In this document: positions 7,991 to 19,100 of the stretch, in pieces
Numbering within the stretch: the first letter of the stretch is position 1
Layout of the letters: each line of letters starts with the position of its first letter
Source: Sipunculus nudus
Taxonomy: Eukaryota > Annelida > Sipuncula > Golfingiida > Sipunculidae
Direction of reading: 5' to 3'
Length of the DNA stretch: 64,000 nt
Assembly (NCBI GenBank): GCA_026874595.1
Contig: CM049314.1
Span: 29,089,729 to 29,153,728 of the forward strand
Notes under the pieces: model-generated
The model's input: the letters and a program-made list of their open reading frames with translations, nothing else
The model's database searches: none
Told to the model about the DNA's origin: nothing
Made by a program: the position numbers and the translations under genes

Positions 7991-10900
7991 TTAATCGGTA
8001 GAAACCCGCCTGCGTTTCGGGTCCGGCTCGCCGATCGGCATGAGAAAACGGAGAGCGGATGACAAATCGTTTTCGTCCATGCGGACGTAAGGGAAACGGG
8101 GCACGACGCACCTGAACGTCTCTGCGTCCAAGCTGCTTTTCGGCAGCTGTTCGATATCCACTCCGCTGTTTCCTAAACGTGTGGATATTATCTGGTACAA
8201 CAGACCAGCCACTTTTTCGACAGGAACGTCAGGGTCCTCACACATGTCGTCCAAACACGTTTCGAGGTCTTGGATACTTCCTGTCCTGCCGGCTGCGTCC
8301 ATGCCGTGTAGCACACTGCGTGCAGCGTGGTGCATCTGCATGCGTTGAGAGAACGGCTCCGTGCTAACCCCCAGAAAGAGCGGGTATTGCCGTTTATCGT
8401 CAGCATCTTGTTTTCCCGCACGCGGCCAGTTCATCGACTTGAGCGCGCCTGTATACAGTGCTGAGAGCTCAGTCTCGTTCACACCCATCAACATCCGGTG
8501 ACGGACCACAAGATGGTTTTGCAGAACATAAAAATTCGGCCTCATACACGCCACCGTGACCTTGTAGCGCAAAGAACTAGCTTCGTTCAGGCAGGACACG
8601 CCGTCCTTCACCATCACGAGACCGGCATCACGGAAGACGGGCATTTGCGCTTCACCAGACTCGCTCTTTGGGTTGTTAAAGGTGACGCCACCCCATCCAG
8701 CTTGCACCCAAACGGGCAAAATGGCGTTTTCCTTCTGGTGTGCATCTGATAGCTGGCTCATGTGACAGAACAGCTGAGACTGGAGGAGGAAAGACGTGAA
8801 TTCCTTGGAACCGCTGACATGTCTCCCGCCGCGCAGCGGGCTGGTCTCGACCAGCTGCACCGAACGCACCAGAGCATGCACGTCCGCTTGCCGCAGGTGC
8901 ACCCCAGATTCCTCAGCATCCAACGCGAGTTCACGCAAGGTCTTTGCCTGGATCATCTTTTTAAGTGAAGGGTGGTAACAACTCTGTATGATCTGGACGA
9001 TCCATCCTTGCGTGTCACGAGACAGAGGTTTCGTGAAGACGGACAGACCGCTCACCCACCCCCACCCCGTTCCACGAAACCTCTCCTCTTCCTTTTCGTG
9101 GTTGCCGATGATGTAGTCGTACGATGAATTCCGGACAACGCTTGTCACATCTGCCGCAACAGCCGGTGGAATTGCTTCATCCTCGACTGCATCGTATGAT
9201 AAACCAGACACCCGCGGAGTTACGGTGAAGTCACCCTGTTCCTGATATATGTCGGCAGCACTGACACCCGCACTGCGCGACTCCATGATCGAGGCACGTA
9301 TGGAACCGTGCGTTTCAGCAAACGGGGCATCAACGCTTCCCTGCGGGCGCTGCCATCCTTTCTTGTTTGCGGCAGATTTATCTTTGTACCACGTGGTGGT
9401 GTTCATTTTACAGTATGCGTCTTGGACCTTGTACCAGACGCAATCCTTCGAACAGTGTTCGTGCGCCAGAACCCTCCCCTGATCGTGCAGGGAAGGTACA
9501 CTCGCGCTCCTGACAACGTACGGCTTGTACGAGAACAACGGTTTGTCGAGCATTAACGGTGAATGCAAAAGCGTCAGTTGCACCTGCTGGTACGTAGCAG
9601 CTGCGCTCTGCAGCCGCTTGAATACATCTGCTTGCGCCATGTTAGAAGCCAGCAAGCACTGGTGCAGCAGTGTGCACTGGTGCATCTTCCACACAGCTGC
9701 ACCCTGGTAGGCCAACATCTCGCCCGACAACGTGATGGCCAGTTCAGACCGCAGTTTCTCTACATCTGTCGCCCCCGCCTTCCTGTTAGCTGTTCTCTCG
9801 GCGGCGAGGTTCGCGAAGCGTTTGGCTTCCAACGTCACGCTCGCGACTGTATCAGTCACACACGAGAACATTTTGCAAACGCTCGTGACATCCAAAGGCG
9901 TACTGTCGTGCTTCTTTCGCAGCTGCGAAACGGGTTTTGTAATGAAACAACCGGCGAGCGCGTCAATGAAGGACGTGTGTAGACGTCCCGCGTGGGGCTG
10001 CACGATCATATCCAGTTCCGGCGGTATTTCTTTGAGCACACGTGCCAACACACCCGAGGGTGCTTCTTGCGACTCTCTCCTTCTGCTGTCAGATTCTTTT
10101 CTCTGGACAAAGGACGATTTCTCAACATTGCCCGTAAAATGGGGTCCTTTGCACAGCACGTGCAACCCAGGTACGCATAGCCCGTCGTGAGCTGTCCCCC
10201 GCTTTTCGAGGATCTGCCTGACGGGGCGTGGGAACCACACACAGGGGCAGTTTTCCGGTCCCCTGTCCAAACTGACCCCGTCCTTGTGGCATTTGTGACA
10301 CATACGTGTATTAATCGCTTTTTTCACATCGCTCAAGTCAGCGTCCCAGGGCACCCCTTCCGCCAGAGTTTCGAACGAATCTAGCGACCTGGCCGTAACG
10401 TGGAGGTCCAACGAAAGGCCGACAAGCCTTTGGACCAAGACGGTATTGCCGTGGCGGCCTGCCGAGTCCATGTGCGATTTGATGTTGCCCTGACGCTGCT
10501 GCTTATCGAACGGTAGTTCGAAAGGGTAGTTGTCGATGTCAAACGAAGCACGCCATTTCTGCGACGTCCGTAGCTGGGCCTGCCTGTCTGTCAGTAAGAA
10601 AGACGACATGTCCACGGCGGCTGAGTCCGTGGACTTCAGCAAACTGCACAGCAGTGAAGCCTCATTCAACCTCAACGACATTGCTACGGCTTCAGCCAGG
10701 CAAGGTGACATTTGGCGTTCCAGGTGACCTGGCATCATGCGCTCCAGTTCTGCTGTACACTTCTCTGTGTTACCGAAAGGTGTGGCCTCCGCCTGTCGCA
10801 CTAGGGAAGAGTGCACGTCCTCGTCGCATGGCCAGTTTTTGAATTCGACAGTGTCCGCGAACCGGCAACTGGTGTTCTGGGTGAGCGTGAGATACACCAG

Positions 10901-11953
10901 TAGAGCAACCAAAGCGGCGGTTTCTTCAGATATCTGCCGCCGTTTGTCACATGCCTGTTGGTTTTGGTACGGGGATGAGAAACCTGGAGGTAGATCCACC
11001 TGCCGGTGCACTGGTGTGTCGAGCATGTAAACAACCACGTCTACCAAGTACGGTTTGATATGTAGGTTGTGCATCAGGCCCCTGACGATGCTCCACATCA
11101 GCTGGCTGAGCACGGGTGACACGACCAGAAGGTTTTCAATGGGCTCTTCCGTCGGGGAATTCCTGTCGTCCTGCAGGACGTCCGCAAGCAACTGCTTCTG
11201 TTGCGGCCGTCGCTTCGGAGCAGAACGGCGTGTAGCGTAGGCCAGCGTCGCGTCCCACAAATCCACGGTGACCGCGTTTAGGTTTTCATGCAGGGATACG
11301 TCACGCCTGACCGAGTCCCGCACGAGGAACATGCAACCGTGCATGAGTGCGCTGATATGCGCCCACGTAAACGTTCCAAAGATGACAAAATCTTTCGCCT
11401 CCAGTGGCGGTCCTTCACTCTTCACAACGCTCATGATCCGCTGCACAGTCAGGGAGTGCAGGTCCTTGCCATTGTCCACCAGGTCGGCAGACGTGTATTT
11501 CTGCGGAACCGGAAAAAACTTGCTTTTCTCACAACCTTCCCAGGCGGGGGTTGTGGTCTGCAGCATGTCATCGATGACCTGCCTCACGTTCTTCATTTGT
11601 CTCATCGGGTTGTCATGCTCGTGTAGACGCGGGTCATCGTACCCGTGCAGGAGGAACAAGAACGGATACCTGCCGGCACTGTTGACTTCACCGTCCGGTG
11701 TCTCCACGAAACCTTTCCAGGGCAGATCACTTTCCACGGTCAGCCCCCTCACGACAGGTAACCAACCACCGGGTTCCCCTTCGCATTGCGCCAACAGCTG
11801 TTTAACTATGATGCCTCCTGCGACGTCAAGCGAGAGCAAATCGTCCCTCTTGACCACATACAAACGGACAGGCGTGATATCCCCCAGATCGCCGGTCTCG
11901 CAAAGACTGGTGTAGTCTTTCTCGTCTGGTTTACTACCACCCGACCTGTGCAT
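7991..11953 (-). CDS. UL29: Probable single-strand DNA-binding protein, UL29/ICP8-like, 1320 aa
   Basis: This is an uninterrupted 1320-residue ORF starting with ATG at 11951-11953. Its length is close to that of the herpesvirus major DNA-binding protein (about 1100-1200). A central zinc-binding-like cluster (CHKC at about 552-555 followed by CPC about 15 residues later) and a C-terminal basic signal (PKRRRV) agree with that family, as does the position on the same strand as gB. In mammalian herpesviruses the order UL26-UL27(gB)-UL28-UL29 is conserved, and here gB, this gene and the protease form a similar cluster. The protein would coat single-stranded DNA in the replication compartment. The assignment rests on length, motif and synteny, not on alignment. 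Confidence 0.55.
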   Translation of the reverse strand: MHRSGGSKPDEKDYTSLCETGDLGDITPVRLYVVKRDDLLSLDVAGGIIVKQLLAQCEGEPGGWLPVVRGLTVESDLPWKGFVETPDGEVNSAGRYPFLFLLHGYDDPRLHEHDNPMRQMKNVRQVIDDMLQTTTPAWEGCEKSKFFPVPQKYTSADLVDNGKDLHSLTVQRIMSVVKSEGPPLEAKDFVIFGTFTWAHISALMHGCMFLVRDSVRRDVSLHENLNAVTVDLWDATLAYATRRSAPKRRPQQKQLLADVLQDDRNSPTEEPIENLLVVSPVLSQLMWSIVRGLMHNLHIKPYLVDVVVYMLDTPVHRQVDLPPGFSSPYQNQQACDKRRQISEETAALVALLVYLTLTQNTSCRFADTVEFKNWPCDEDVHSSLVRQAEATPFGNTEKCTAELERMMPGHLERQMSPCLAEAVAMSLRLNEASLLCSLLKSTDSAAVDMSSFLLTDRQAQLRTSQKWRASFDIDNYPFELPFDKQQRQGNIKSHMDSAGRHGNTVLVQRLVGLSLDLHVTARSLDSFETLAEGVPWDADLSDVKKAINTRMCHKCHKDGVSLDRGPENCPCVWFPRPVRQILEKRGTAHDGLCVPGLHVLCKGPHFTGNVEKSSFVQRKESDSRRRESQEAPSGVLARVLKEIPPELDMIVQPHAGRLHTSFIDALAGCFITKPVSQLRKKHDSTPLDVTSVCKMFSCVTDTVASVTLEAKRFANLAAERTANRKAGATDVEKLRSELAITLSGEMLAYQGAAVWKMHQCTLLHQCLLASNMAQADVFKRLQSAAATYQQVQLTLLHSPLMLDKPLFSYKPYVVRSASVPSLHDQGRVLAHEHCSKDCVWYKVQDAYCKMNTTTWYKDKSAANKKGWQRPQGSVDAPFAETHGSIRASIMESRSAGVSAADIYQEQGDFTVTPRVSGLSYDAVEDEAIPPAVAADVTSVVRNSSYDYIIGNHEKEEERFRGTGWGWVSGLSVFTKPLSRDTQGWIVQIIQSCYHPSLKKMIQAKTLRELALDAEESGVHLRQADVHALVRSVQLVETSPLRGGRHVSGSKEFTSFLLQSQLFCHMSQLSDAHQKENAILPVWVQAGWGGVTFNNPKSESGEAQMPVFRDAGLVMVKDGVSCLNEASSLRYKVTVACMRPNFYVLQNHLVVRHRMLMGVNETELSALYTGALKSMNWPRAGKQDADDKRQYPLFLGVSTEPFSQRMQMHHAARSVLHGMDAAGRTGSIQDLETCLDDMCEDPDVPVEKVAGLLYQIISTRLGNSGVDIEQLPKSSLDAETFRCVVPRFPYVRMDENDLSSALRFLMPIGEPDPKRRRVSTD

Positions 11954-12268
11954 GTTTGAACCGTATGTCTACGCTTCTGGTCGAAACAACTGTCAAGTCC
12001 TGCAACTGCGAGCACAATAAGCGAAACGCAGTCGGTGCGCGCTTTTATAAGGAGGTCTGGCGTCAAACCGTTTCCTACTGCTGCATGATATGCTGTGGCA
12101 ACCACGTGACAAGGCAGCTTTACAAAAAATGAGTTCGGCGTGTGAAACACACAAGTGATACTTCAGAGTGTGGAGCGACTTCTGGAACTCATACCATCAG
12201 AAGACCCCGACTAGACAGGGTATGATTACGTGGTACAACACCGCACACACACAAATATACACCGGGCC
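11954..12268. promoter_or_regulatory. Divergent promoter region between UL29-like gene and the 12.3 kb gene
   Basis: These 315 nt separate two divergent genes. A minus-strand TATAAAAG at 12042-12049, about 90 nt from the ATG of the UL29-like gene, is the clearest element. No protein gene is seen. Confidence 0.5.
12042..12049 (-). promoter_or_regulatory. TATA box for UL29-like gene
   Basis: CTTTTATA on the + strand is TATAAAAG on the minus strand, a strong TATA box about 90 nt upstream of the ATG at 11953. Confidence 0.5.
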
Positions 12269-13645
12269 ATGCAAAAGGATATCCGTTCACACATCAAACA
12301 AGTGGCAGAGCACGTGGATTCATGGTTCAGGAAAACACGTCAGCTACACGGGGAAAATAAGGACGGCCATCCCGTGGATTGGTGGTACACAACAGTCGCC
12401 CCAGCCTTACAGGAATTCGTTAAGTCTCACAAGGAATGGGAACAATGCATCTTACAGCTGACCAGGCAGACCAGAAGGGCGAAGAGGACGAGGGGCGGGG
12501 ACAATCACAGTGCCGCAAAGAACGGCGAACCAAACACGGTTAACGACCCAGCATCAAACGCTGGGGATAACGGCCATCACACAACACACGGGGCCCAACC
12601 AGAACTGAAGCAGCTGGCCACACATTTGCTCGAACACTACGTGGAGGTTCACGGTCAAGACACGGTCAGCGTCTCGTGGGACCGGCATATCGCAAATGTA
12701 AGTACAGATGTGTTTTCTGGCACGTGGCTGGACGAGCTGGCGAGCATAATGGGTTTCACCTTGGCCCCCAACCGTAAAACGGGAAATATATTCAATACAG
12801 CAGAGTCAAGGATAAAGAAGAACAAAGGGAATCCTTCGCTGAAACTGAAACAGTTACAGTTGCGAACGGTGGGAGTCCTCCTGTTGTTCGACGCCACCCT
12901 GGTGTCGTTGGCCTGCTCATACGTGCAAATCGGGCTCCCAGTGTTCGCAACTTTTGAGACTGTGTACCTATACGCAAGTATGTGGGCGTTACTGAGGGGA
13001 GCGCCGGCCGGAAACGTATCACGCGAAACAACGCATGTACTACGTGCTCTGGCGGTTATGCACTCCCATTGTTCTAACAGAGACACCAGGTCGACTTTGG
13101 CTAAGGTTGTCGCGAGCGCTGCAGCGCGACCCATCACGTCATCCCAATGCGACGGTACTTGCGTGTTAAACGCGTGGGAGATGTGGACGCACGCTTACCC
13201 TTGCCTGCTGATCACCACAAAAACACGTACGGCACATGACCCTTGGCACCTGAATATAACACCATTCTCACGTGATCACACGCAAGTACTCGCCGGCGTA
13301 AAAACGGCCATCGACAGGCACATACACCAAACGTGCGCGGAACTAGCGGGTGTGTGCCCACGCGACATAAACACAACCGAGACGGAAGGTGGAAAACACA
13401 TCAGGGAAGGTACAAACACTGACCCGACACGTCAACACGCACAGACTGAGGCGGTGGAAAACAAACACAGTCTGGAACTTTACACGTTGGGAGAACATTA
13501 CATGTTTCCACGTTTGCATCCACTGGGCGAGATACGGGACACTGTGCAGATTTTTCGCGACAACAGAACACAGAGCGCAGAAGCACGAGCCGAACGGGCA
13601 GTGTTCCCGCCGGCAAAGTTGCACCTGCCGATGCCTGAACATTAA
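12269..13645 (+). CDS. Unknown protein upstream of protease, possibly UL25-like, 458 aa
   Basis: The start is the first ATG in frame; a GTG at 12230 precedes it. A charged N-terminal third with a basic patch (TRRAKRTRGG) and a disordered linker lead into a helical, mostly hydrophobic core of about 200 residues, and then a polar C-terminus. It directly precedes the protease/scaffold gene on the same strand, the position held by UL25 (portal-capping protein) in mammalian herpesviruses. The size is within reach of UL25 (about 580). No UL25 motif was recognised, so this identity is a positional guess. Confidence 0.5.
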   Translation: MQKDIRSHIKQVAEHVDSWFRKTRQLHGENKDGHPVDWWYTTVAPALQEFVKSHKEWEQCILQLTRQTRRAKRTRGGDNHSAAKNGEPNTVNDPASNAGDNGHHTTHGAQPELKQLATHLLEHYVEVHGQDTVSVSWDRHIANVSTDVFSGTWLDELASIMGFTLAPNRKTGNIFNTAESRIKKNKGNPSLKLKQLQLRTVGVLLLFDATLVSLACSYVQIGLPVFATFETVYLYASMWALLRGAPAGNVSRETTHVLRALAVMHSHCSNRDTRSTLAKVVASAAARPITSSQCDGTCVLNAWEMWTHAYPCLLITTKTRTAHDPWHLNITPFSRDHTQVLAGVKTAIDRHIHQTCAELAGVCPRDINTTETEGGKHIREGTNTDPTRQHAQTEAVENKHSLELYTLGEHYMFPRLHPLGEIRDTVQIFRDNRTQSAEARAERAVFPPAKLHLPMPEH

Positions 13646-13778
13646 GTATACGACAGAAACCCCTCCCGCCGAAAGAAATCACGAAGAAGAACATAACCTC
13701 ACTGTTTATTTACCCCGGTGCAAGCGCCAGAAAACGACGACAAATGACATGTGACATAATTGCACGAGCACCATAAAC

Positions 13779-15980
13779 ATGTTCGCAGTTTGCTGTTTAG
13801 CCAGTACATGTCCCCAGGTATGGAAAAGGTTAAACGGACCCGATCGTGGAAAATACCGTCTTTCAGACGCCATCTTACGTCACGTATCACTAGGGGTGGA
13901 CGATAGTTCAGATGCACCGAAGGATGTGAACAGAAACGCGTCATGCACCAAACCCGTGTTCATCACACACGACCGGCTCTCCCCCCCTGTCGGGAGCTTG
14001 ATCCACATACGTCATCTCCCATACGTCGGGCTGTTTGGGGTTATACAGTTGGACCCGAGGTTCGTGGGTGTGCTCACACGGGCGTGTCCCTACTTTGTGG
14101 ACAGATCACCGGCAAATCGTGAAAACGCTTCTACAAAAGACCTTCTGCGGGCGCTGTTCCCCGCTGTGTCGTTGTCCTCACTGAAGTTGTCAGACACGTT
14201 TTCAGAACAGGGTTGTCCGACTAAGGAGGACCTGGAGATTGCTGCCGGCCCGGACTTCCTGAACCACGTTTCGTTGACGATGAACAACGCCCATGCAGGC
14301 TGCCTTGCCATGTACTGCACAAGTCTGCATTTGGACGAACCGGATTGTGAGCACACTGAAAACGAGAACCTGTTCAAACACCTCGGCCTGAGCCCGGAAT
14401 TGTACAGGGATATAATTAAAGAGGCTGAAGGGCGTGTCCTCCCAGAGGAGACATTCAGCACAGACGAGACCACAGTGCCCACCTGGCACAACCTGCTCTT
14501 GGGGGCAGCACTGAACCCTTTCACGGTAAAACAATGCAAGAAACAAGAACTCGAACAGCTTGGGTTGGCTTCGACATTTATTGACGCTGAAAACAAATCA
14601 GACGCTGGTGCGGACAGTCCACTCGCTGGGCACGCTGAAACCTCAACACCGCTGAAACCAGCTTCACCACAAACACCGCTGAAACCAGCTTCACCACAAA
14701 CGTGTATTTGTGATGAACAGGAACATTCTGACGACACCGATCCGATCAATCTTTCAGACAGGGGCAAATCGACCTTGACCGTAGTGGAAGGCAGTTCCGG
14801 AAACCCCGAACGACTGGCCGCAGACATGTCATCATCAAACAGTAACGCGCCAGTAACCCCTAACGGTTCCGGGCAGTTAACAGCCGACATGAAGGAGTGG
14901 ATAACGGGTCAAGAAGAACTACTGCAAAGGTTGAAATCTAAGTACGGCCGGGTCGATGCGGAAGCGCCTGTGCAGATTCAGGCTGCACCATGGCCGCACG
15001 GTTCTTTCGGTTACGCATCCCCGACGGTCGGAACACAAACGCAGCCGTCAGCTTATGCGCCAGGGTCCGGGGTCTGGTGGCCGGGTTCGCCGACGAACGC
15101 AGGGCCCGTCTTCCAACCAGGGCATTACGCATCAGCGCGCTTCTCACCCTATCAGCCACCCGCGGCACCGTTGTACCCGCAAGCACCTGTGGCGCCGCCC
15201 CCACCCTTTGCGAGTGACGGCAGCACGACCGGGTTCGACAGGCACTCGGTACAAACGCCGCACACGCAGCAGCAACCCTCCACCGTGCATTATTATTTTT
15301 ACGGTGATAACGGTAAACAGCATATCGCGGACAGAAGGACAGGGTCATCGTCAAGAGCTGATGATAAAACGGAACAAGAAGCCGCGCATCACAACCACGC
15401 ACGCACGTCGGACACTGGTGGCCACTCCGGGCTTGATATGTTGAAATCCCCAGAAACGCAAAGAGCGTCCGTTTTTTCCCCTGCCGGGCTCGAGTCCACC
15501 GTTAAAACACTGCAGGAGACGGTGGAAAAACTGACAACACACGTTCACACAAACGTTCACCCTGCCCACCCACCTCACACGTTTCAAGCCAGTCAACCTT
15601 CCGTTCAGCCAGCCGCAGCACATGCTCCTGCCCATCCCCCGTCTATTGAGACTACGGTGGGTGACCAAAAAGACGGCCATTACAGTCGCGCGTTACTGCA
15701 AGAACTTGTTCGGGGTATCGCAGATGTCGTAGAGCAAAACAGACGTGACAGAGGTGACGTTGCGTCAGTTGAACCACAGGTCTCCTCCGCTGTCACATCT
15801 GACACCCCTACAGAGGGTGGCCAAACCGGCAGGGATAAACCACGCGGTAAACCAGCAGACACCGTAGAGGCTGAACGGGAACCGTCCGCTGAAAAAGAGC
15901 CAGCACTGTCAAAGGTTGTGACAGATAGGCTGAAGTTATTGGATAAGATGTTGAAGCCCCCAGCCGCATCCAGTTTTTGA
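13779..15980 (+). CDS. UL26: Capsid maturational protease and scaffold protein (assemblin, peptidase S21)
   Basis: This 733-residue ORF starts with ATG. The N-terminal 250 residues resemble the S21 serine protease: an ITHD segment with a candidate catalytic His (residue 64) followed by PPVG, and an HVSL motif with the candidate nucleophile Ser at 165. A His at about 184 could be the third residue. The His-Ser spacing is about 30 residues longer than usual, so an insertion is likely. The C-terminal two thirds are Pro-, Gln- and Ala-rich and disordered, as in the scaffold, with a repeated LKPASPQT near residues 290-308. The protein should direct procapsid assembly and then cleave itself. A nested scaffold-only transcript is usual in the family but is not resolved here. 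Confidence 0.75.
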   Translation: MFAVCCLASTCPQVWKRLNGPDRGKYRLSDAILRHVSLGVDDSSDAPKDVNRNASCTKPVFITHDRLSPPVGSLIHIRHLPYVGLFGVIQLDPRFVGVLTRACPYFVDRSPANRENASTKDLLRALFPAVSLSSLKLSDTFSEQGCPTKEDLEIAAGPDFLNHVSLTMNNAHAGCLAMYCTSLHLDEPDCEHTENENLFKHLGLSPELYRDIIKEAEGRVLPEETFSTDETTVPTWHNLLLGAALNPFTVKQCKKQELEQLGLASTFIDAENKSDAGADSPLAGHAETSTPLKPASPQTPLKPASPQTCICDEQEHSDDTDPINLSDRGKSTLTVVEGSSGNPERLAADMSSSNSNAPVTPNGSGQLTADMKEWITGQEELLQRLKSKYGRVDAEAPVQIQAAPWPHGSFGYASPTVGTQTQPSAYAPGSGVWWPGSPTNAGPVFQPGHYASARFSPYQPPAAPLYPQAPVAPPPPFASDGSTTGFDRHSVQTPHTQQQPSTVHYYFYGDNGKQHIADRRTGSSSRADDKTEQEAAHHNHARTSDTGGHSGLDMLKSPETQRASVFSPAGLESTVKTLQETVEKLTTHVHTNVHPAHPPHTFQASQPSVQPAAAHAPAHPPSIETTVGDQKDGHYSRALLQELVRGIADVVEQNRRDRGDVASVEPQVSSAVTSDTPTEGGQTGRDKPRGKPADTVEAEREPSAEKEPALSKVVTDRLKLLDKMLKPPAASSF
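14649..14702 (+). repeat. Two 27-nt tandem repeats in the scaffold gene
   Basis: Two adjacent near-identical 27-nt units encode LKPASPQTP and LKPASPQTC at the border between protease domain and scaffold. The length keeps the reading frame. Confidence 0.75.
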
Positions 15981-15995
15981 ATGGCGCGCGCATAT

Positions 15996-16024
15996 GTCAC
16001 GTGACTGTATATAACATATATAAC
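15996..16024 (+). promoter_or_regulatory. E-box palindrome and doubled TATA element upstream of helicase gene
   Basis: GTCACGTGAC (15996-16005) is a perfect palindrome with a CACGTG E-box. It is followed at once by TATATAAC twice (16008-16015 and 16017-16024). The elements lie about 160-190 nt before the helicase ATG and form a compact core promoter by sequence; use in cells is inferred. Confidence 0.5.
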
Positions 16025-16183
16025 ACAGGGGCTCCCGATTACCCTAATCAGTCATGCTCCCGCCTCGAGGTGAGTCAGTGCACCACTTTTAAGCAGTCTG
16101 ACCTGACACAGGGCACGCCATCCTAACATTTTATTTTGAGCTCCCTCCTGCGCATATTGTACACGAACAGACATCTTTGACAG

Positions 16184-19100
16184 ATGGCTTTGACAGAAGA
16201 TAAACGTGAGAGACTCATTCTGACAACAACAAGTATAGCGGACAACTTGGCCGAGTCGATTCGCACCGAGCAACACCGCGTCCCCGTGCCAACGTGGATG
16301 CAGCGCCCGTCTCCGCCGTACGAGACAGAAAAATGGCTCCATCAACTGGAACAGATGACATGGCCGTTCCCCAGTTCTATTTTCGACCCGAACAAGGCCT
16401 TGATACCCGACGAAGCTGAACGTTGCAAATGGGAGATCCTGCGCCGGGCGGCGGACCCTACCGTTCCGGCGACGCCAGGTTCTTTCACGCCCGTACATTT
16501 CCGCTGTTACGTCGTGACGGGCCCGGCCGGCGCGGGTAAAAGCACGCTGGTGGACATCCTCACCGCCAACACACATATGGTGTGCACCGCCGCCGGAAAC
16601 GCCTCCGTGACCAACCTCCACAACGCTCTGAAGTCACACCAAGTGGGGCGCGTCGGGACGTTAGCGAAACTGCAGTTGATGTACAACTGCCGTGAAGCAG
16701 AACCCCGTGAGCCGGCTTCGACTTTGAACCCTACCTCCTTCGCAGAAGCCCAGCTGGACGGGATACTAACAGACCACAGGAATTTCCGGTCTCAGTTCGA
16801 CAACCTTAAAATGAAACTCAAAAGGATAGAAACGGCGCTGGGTACGGAATTGGCTCGTTACGCCGAGGCATTCGAAAGGGAAGACGACACTGTGGCCCGG
16901 CACGGGAACAAGGTATCGTACGTCAAAGGCAGGAAAATAATACAGCCACGGTCCCACATGCGTCCCGGCTTCGATCCCGCGGTAAAATTGGCCGGTCAGG
17001 TGTCGTCAAGTAAACCTCCTCGCAGTGGCGCTACGCAGGGGCGGTGTAACAAGAAGGATCAACAACACAGGGACTTCACATGCATGGCGAACATGGGGTT
17101 GAAACGGGTGGACATGCCATGGTTACAGTCTAGTTTCCGGTTTGATTTCCCTCAAATATGCAGCAGTAACGTCGTGCTAGTGGACGAGGCGGGGATGGCC
17201 AGCAGCTACAACTTATATACATACGCTTTCTTGTATCGGTACGCGGCGTGCCGTCTTGGGATCTACCACGAGAAACCTTTGGTTTTCATTTTACTGGGTT
17301 CAGAAAGCCAGTCGACGGCTATACGGTCAGACGGTATGGGACCCGTGGCGAACCGAGTGCCGGCCGTCAGCATGCTGCAGCATGTTTGCAACGTCCCTAT
17401 CATCGCCAAGGCTACCGGCGTGTACGAACGAAATCACACCGTCGTGATGCACGTCAACAAAAGGTGCCACTTGGAAATAAGCGAACTCCTTTACGACCTT
17501 CACTACGGCATAAGGGACCCCGACACCATCCGTCTGTTGGACAAACACGTGGTGCCGTCCCACGTGGTAGAGGAACCAATGAGCCTGGACACAACCGCGG
17601 ACGGCACCGCGACAGACCTCACAGGCTGCATCAGAATATTCGCCAGTAACGACGAAGTCGCAGAGTATGACAAACGTTGCAAACAAACTATGGAATCCGC
17701 CGATTTGGGCATATGGGTTTTCCTGAACGTCCACGACGCGATCGCGTACCTGTCCGTTTTGCAGGCGCAGTTCAGAGAACAGCGGATGCCGGGCAGGAAA
17801 CGTCGACGACCGTTACGTGAGAAGCAGGATAACCGGAGGGTTGACGACATGTTTCGTGACGCGTGGGCAAAACGAGCCCTACCTAACTCGGGTGCACAGC
17901 CTCCGGGAGACAAGGAAAACAGCTCCGCGTCAGTCGGTCTGAACTGGGGGTCCGATCACCAAATGGCCCCGATGGTTACCGAAACGGGGCTGGTGTTAAC
18001 CTCACTCGATTCGTTCATAGACTCACTATACACACACGCCCCGAACCTGTTTGGGTTCGAGTACACGAGTGAGTCTGTGCATTATTTCGCGGGTGGAAAA
18101 GTGTACGAGCCAGAAGGCGAATACTACCCTGCACCCGACAGGAAGAGAGAAGACAACCACATACTGCGGCCAAAGGCGACAAAGGACACTTGGGAAATCA
18201 CGGACGACCCGGCACCAGAAAACCTCACGGACAGCCAAGGCCCGGTAAACGGCCACAAAGTACGGGAAAAGGAAACCCCCCGTCCGGACGCGAGACAGAC
18301 AGACCCCTTGCTCCCTCAAAGATACAGAGTTCTCATGTGTAAGCACACCCTGCCGGTCGGCAAGCCCGCTGTATGTCGGCGGGCATGTCAGTTCGTGCTG
18401 ACAGGGTTCAAGGGACCTTTCCGCTTGCTGATGAGAACGGCGCTACCCAGGATGTGCCTGTCCTTCCTCCCTGCCCACACACCGTTCGTTTGTGCCATCC
18501 TGCAAGGAGCGTACGAGGCCCTGTACAGCCTGCTGTCTGACAAGGGGGTGGCTGACCGATTCATGGCCAAACACTTACTCGGGCAAGAAGGTGAATGTGT
18601 TGACGAGAACATTAGCCGTTTCGACGTAGATGCTTCTGCAGATGCTCCCGACCCTGCCACGGATTTTGACTACCTGAACACGCTGGTGTCCGATCTCAGC
18701 ACAACATACATGCGTGCCGCTGACGAATACCCGGACATCTCCGAATGTGAGGTGCACCTGGGTCTAACGTGCCTCACAGAACCGGAAGGCTCGGCGGACA
18801 AAGGCCTGGGAGCTGTCGACCAGCGGTACGTGATACCGAACCAGGTATTAGATACAGCCGAAGTAGTCACCGTGCTCGGGAGCAGGACCATACCCGCCGA
18901 TTCTCCGTTCGACGCCCTTAATTACCAGCCTTACGAAAAGTCGACCCTGCCCCGTTTCGTAAAAGCCGTGCGTTCCTCAGGCGACAAGTTCGAGCTGCGG
19001 TGCGCGGTGGTGTGTTCCGAAGAGACGGGTTGGGTCGGCCTCGCATTACCGTCATCTGAAGAGTACATCACAGAACCAGAAATCGACGTGCCCCGTTTCG

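Noticed and set aside
14090..14890. 266-codon minus-strand frame opposite the protease gene
   Set aside because: Ser-rich shadow of the scaffold region; no domain.
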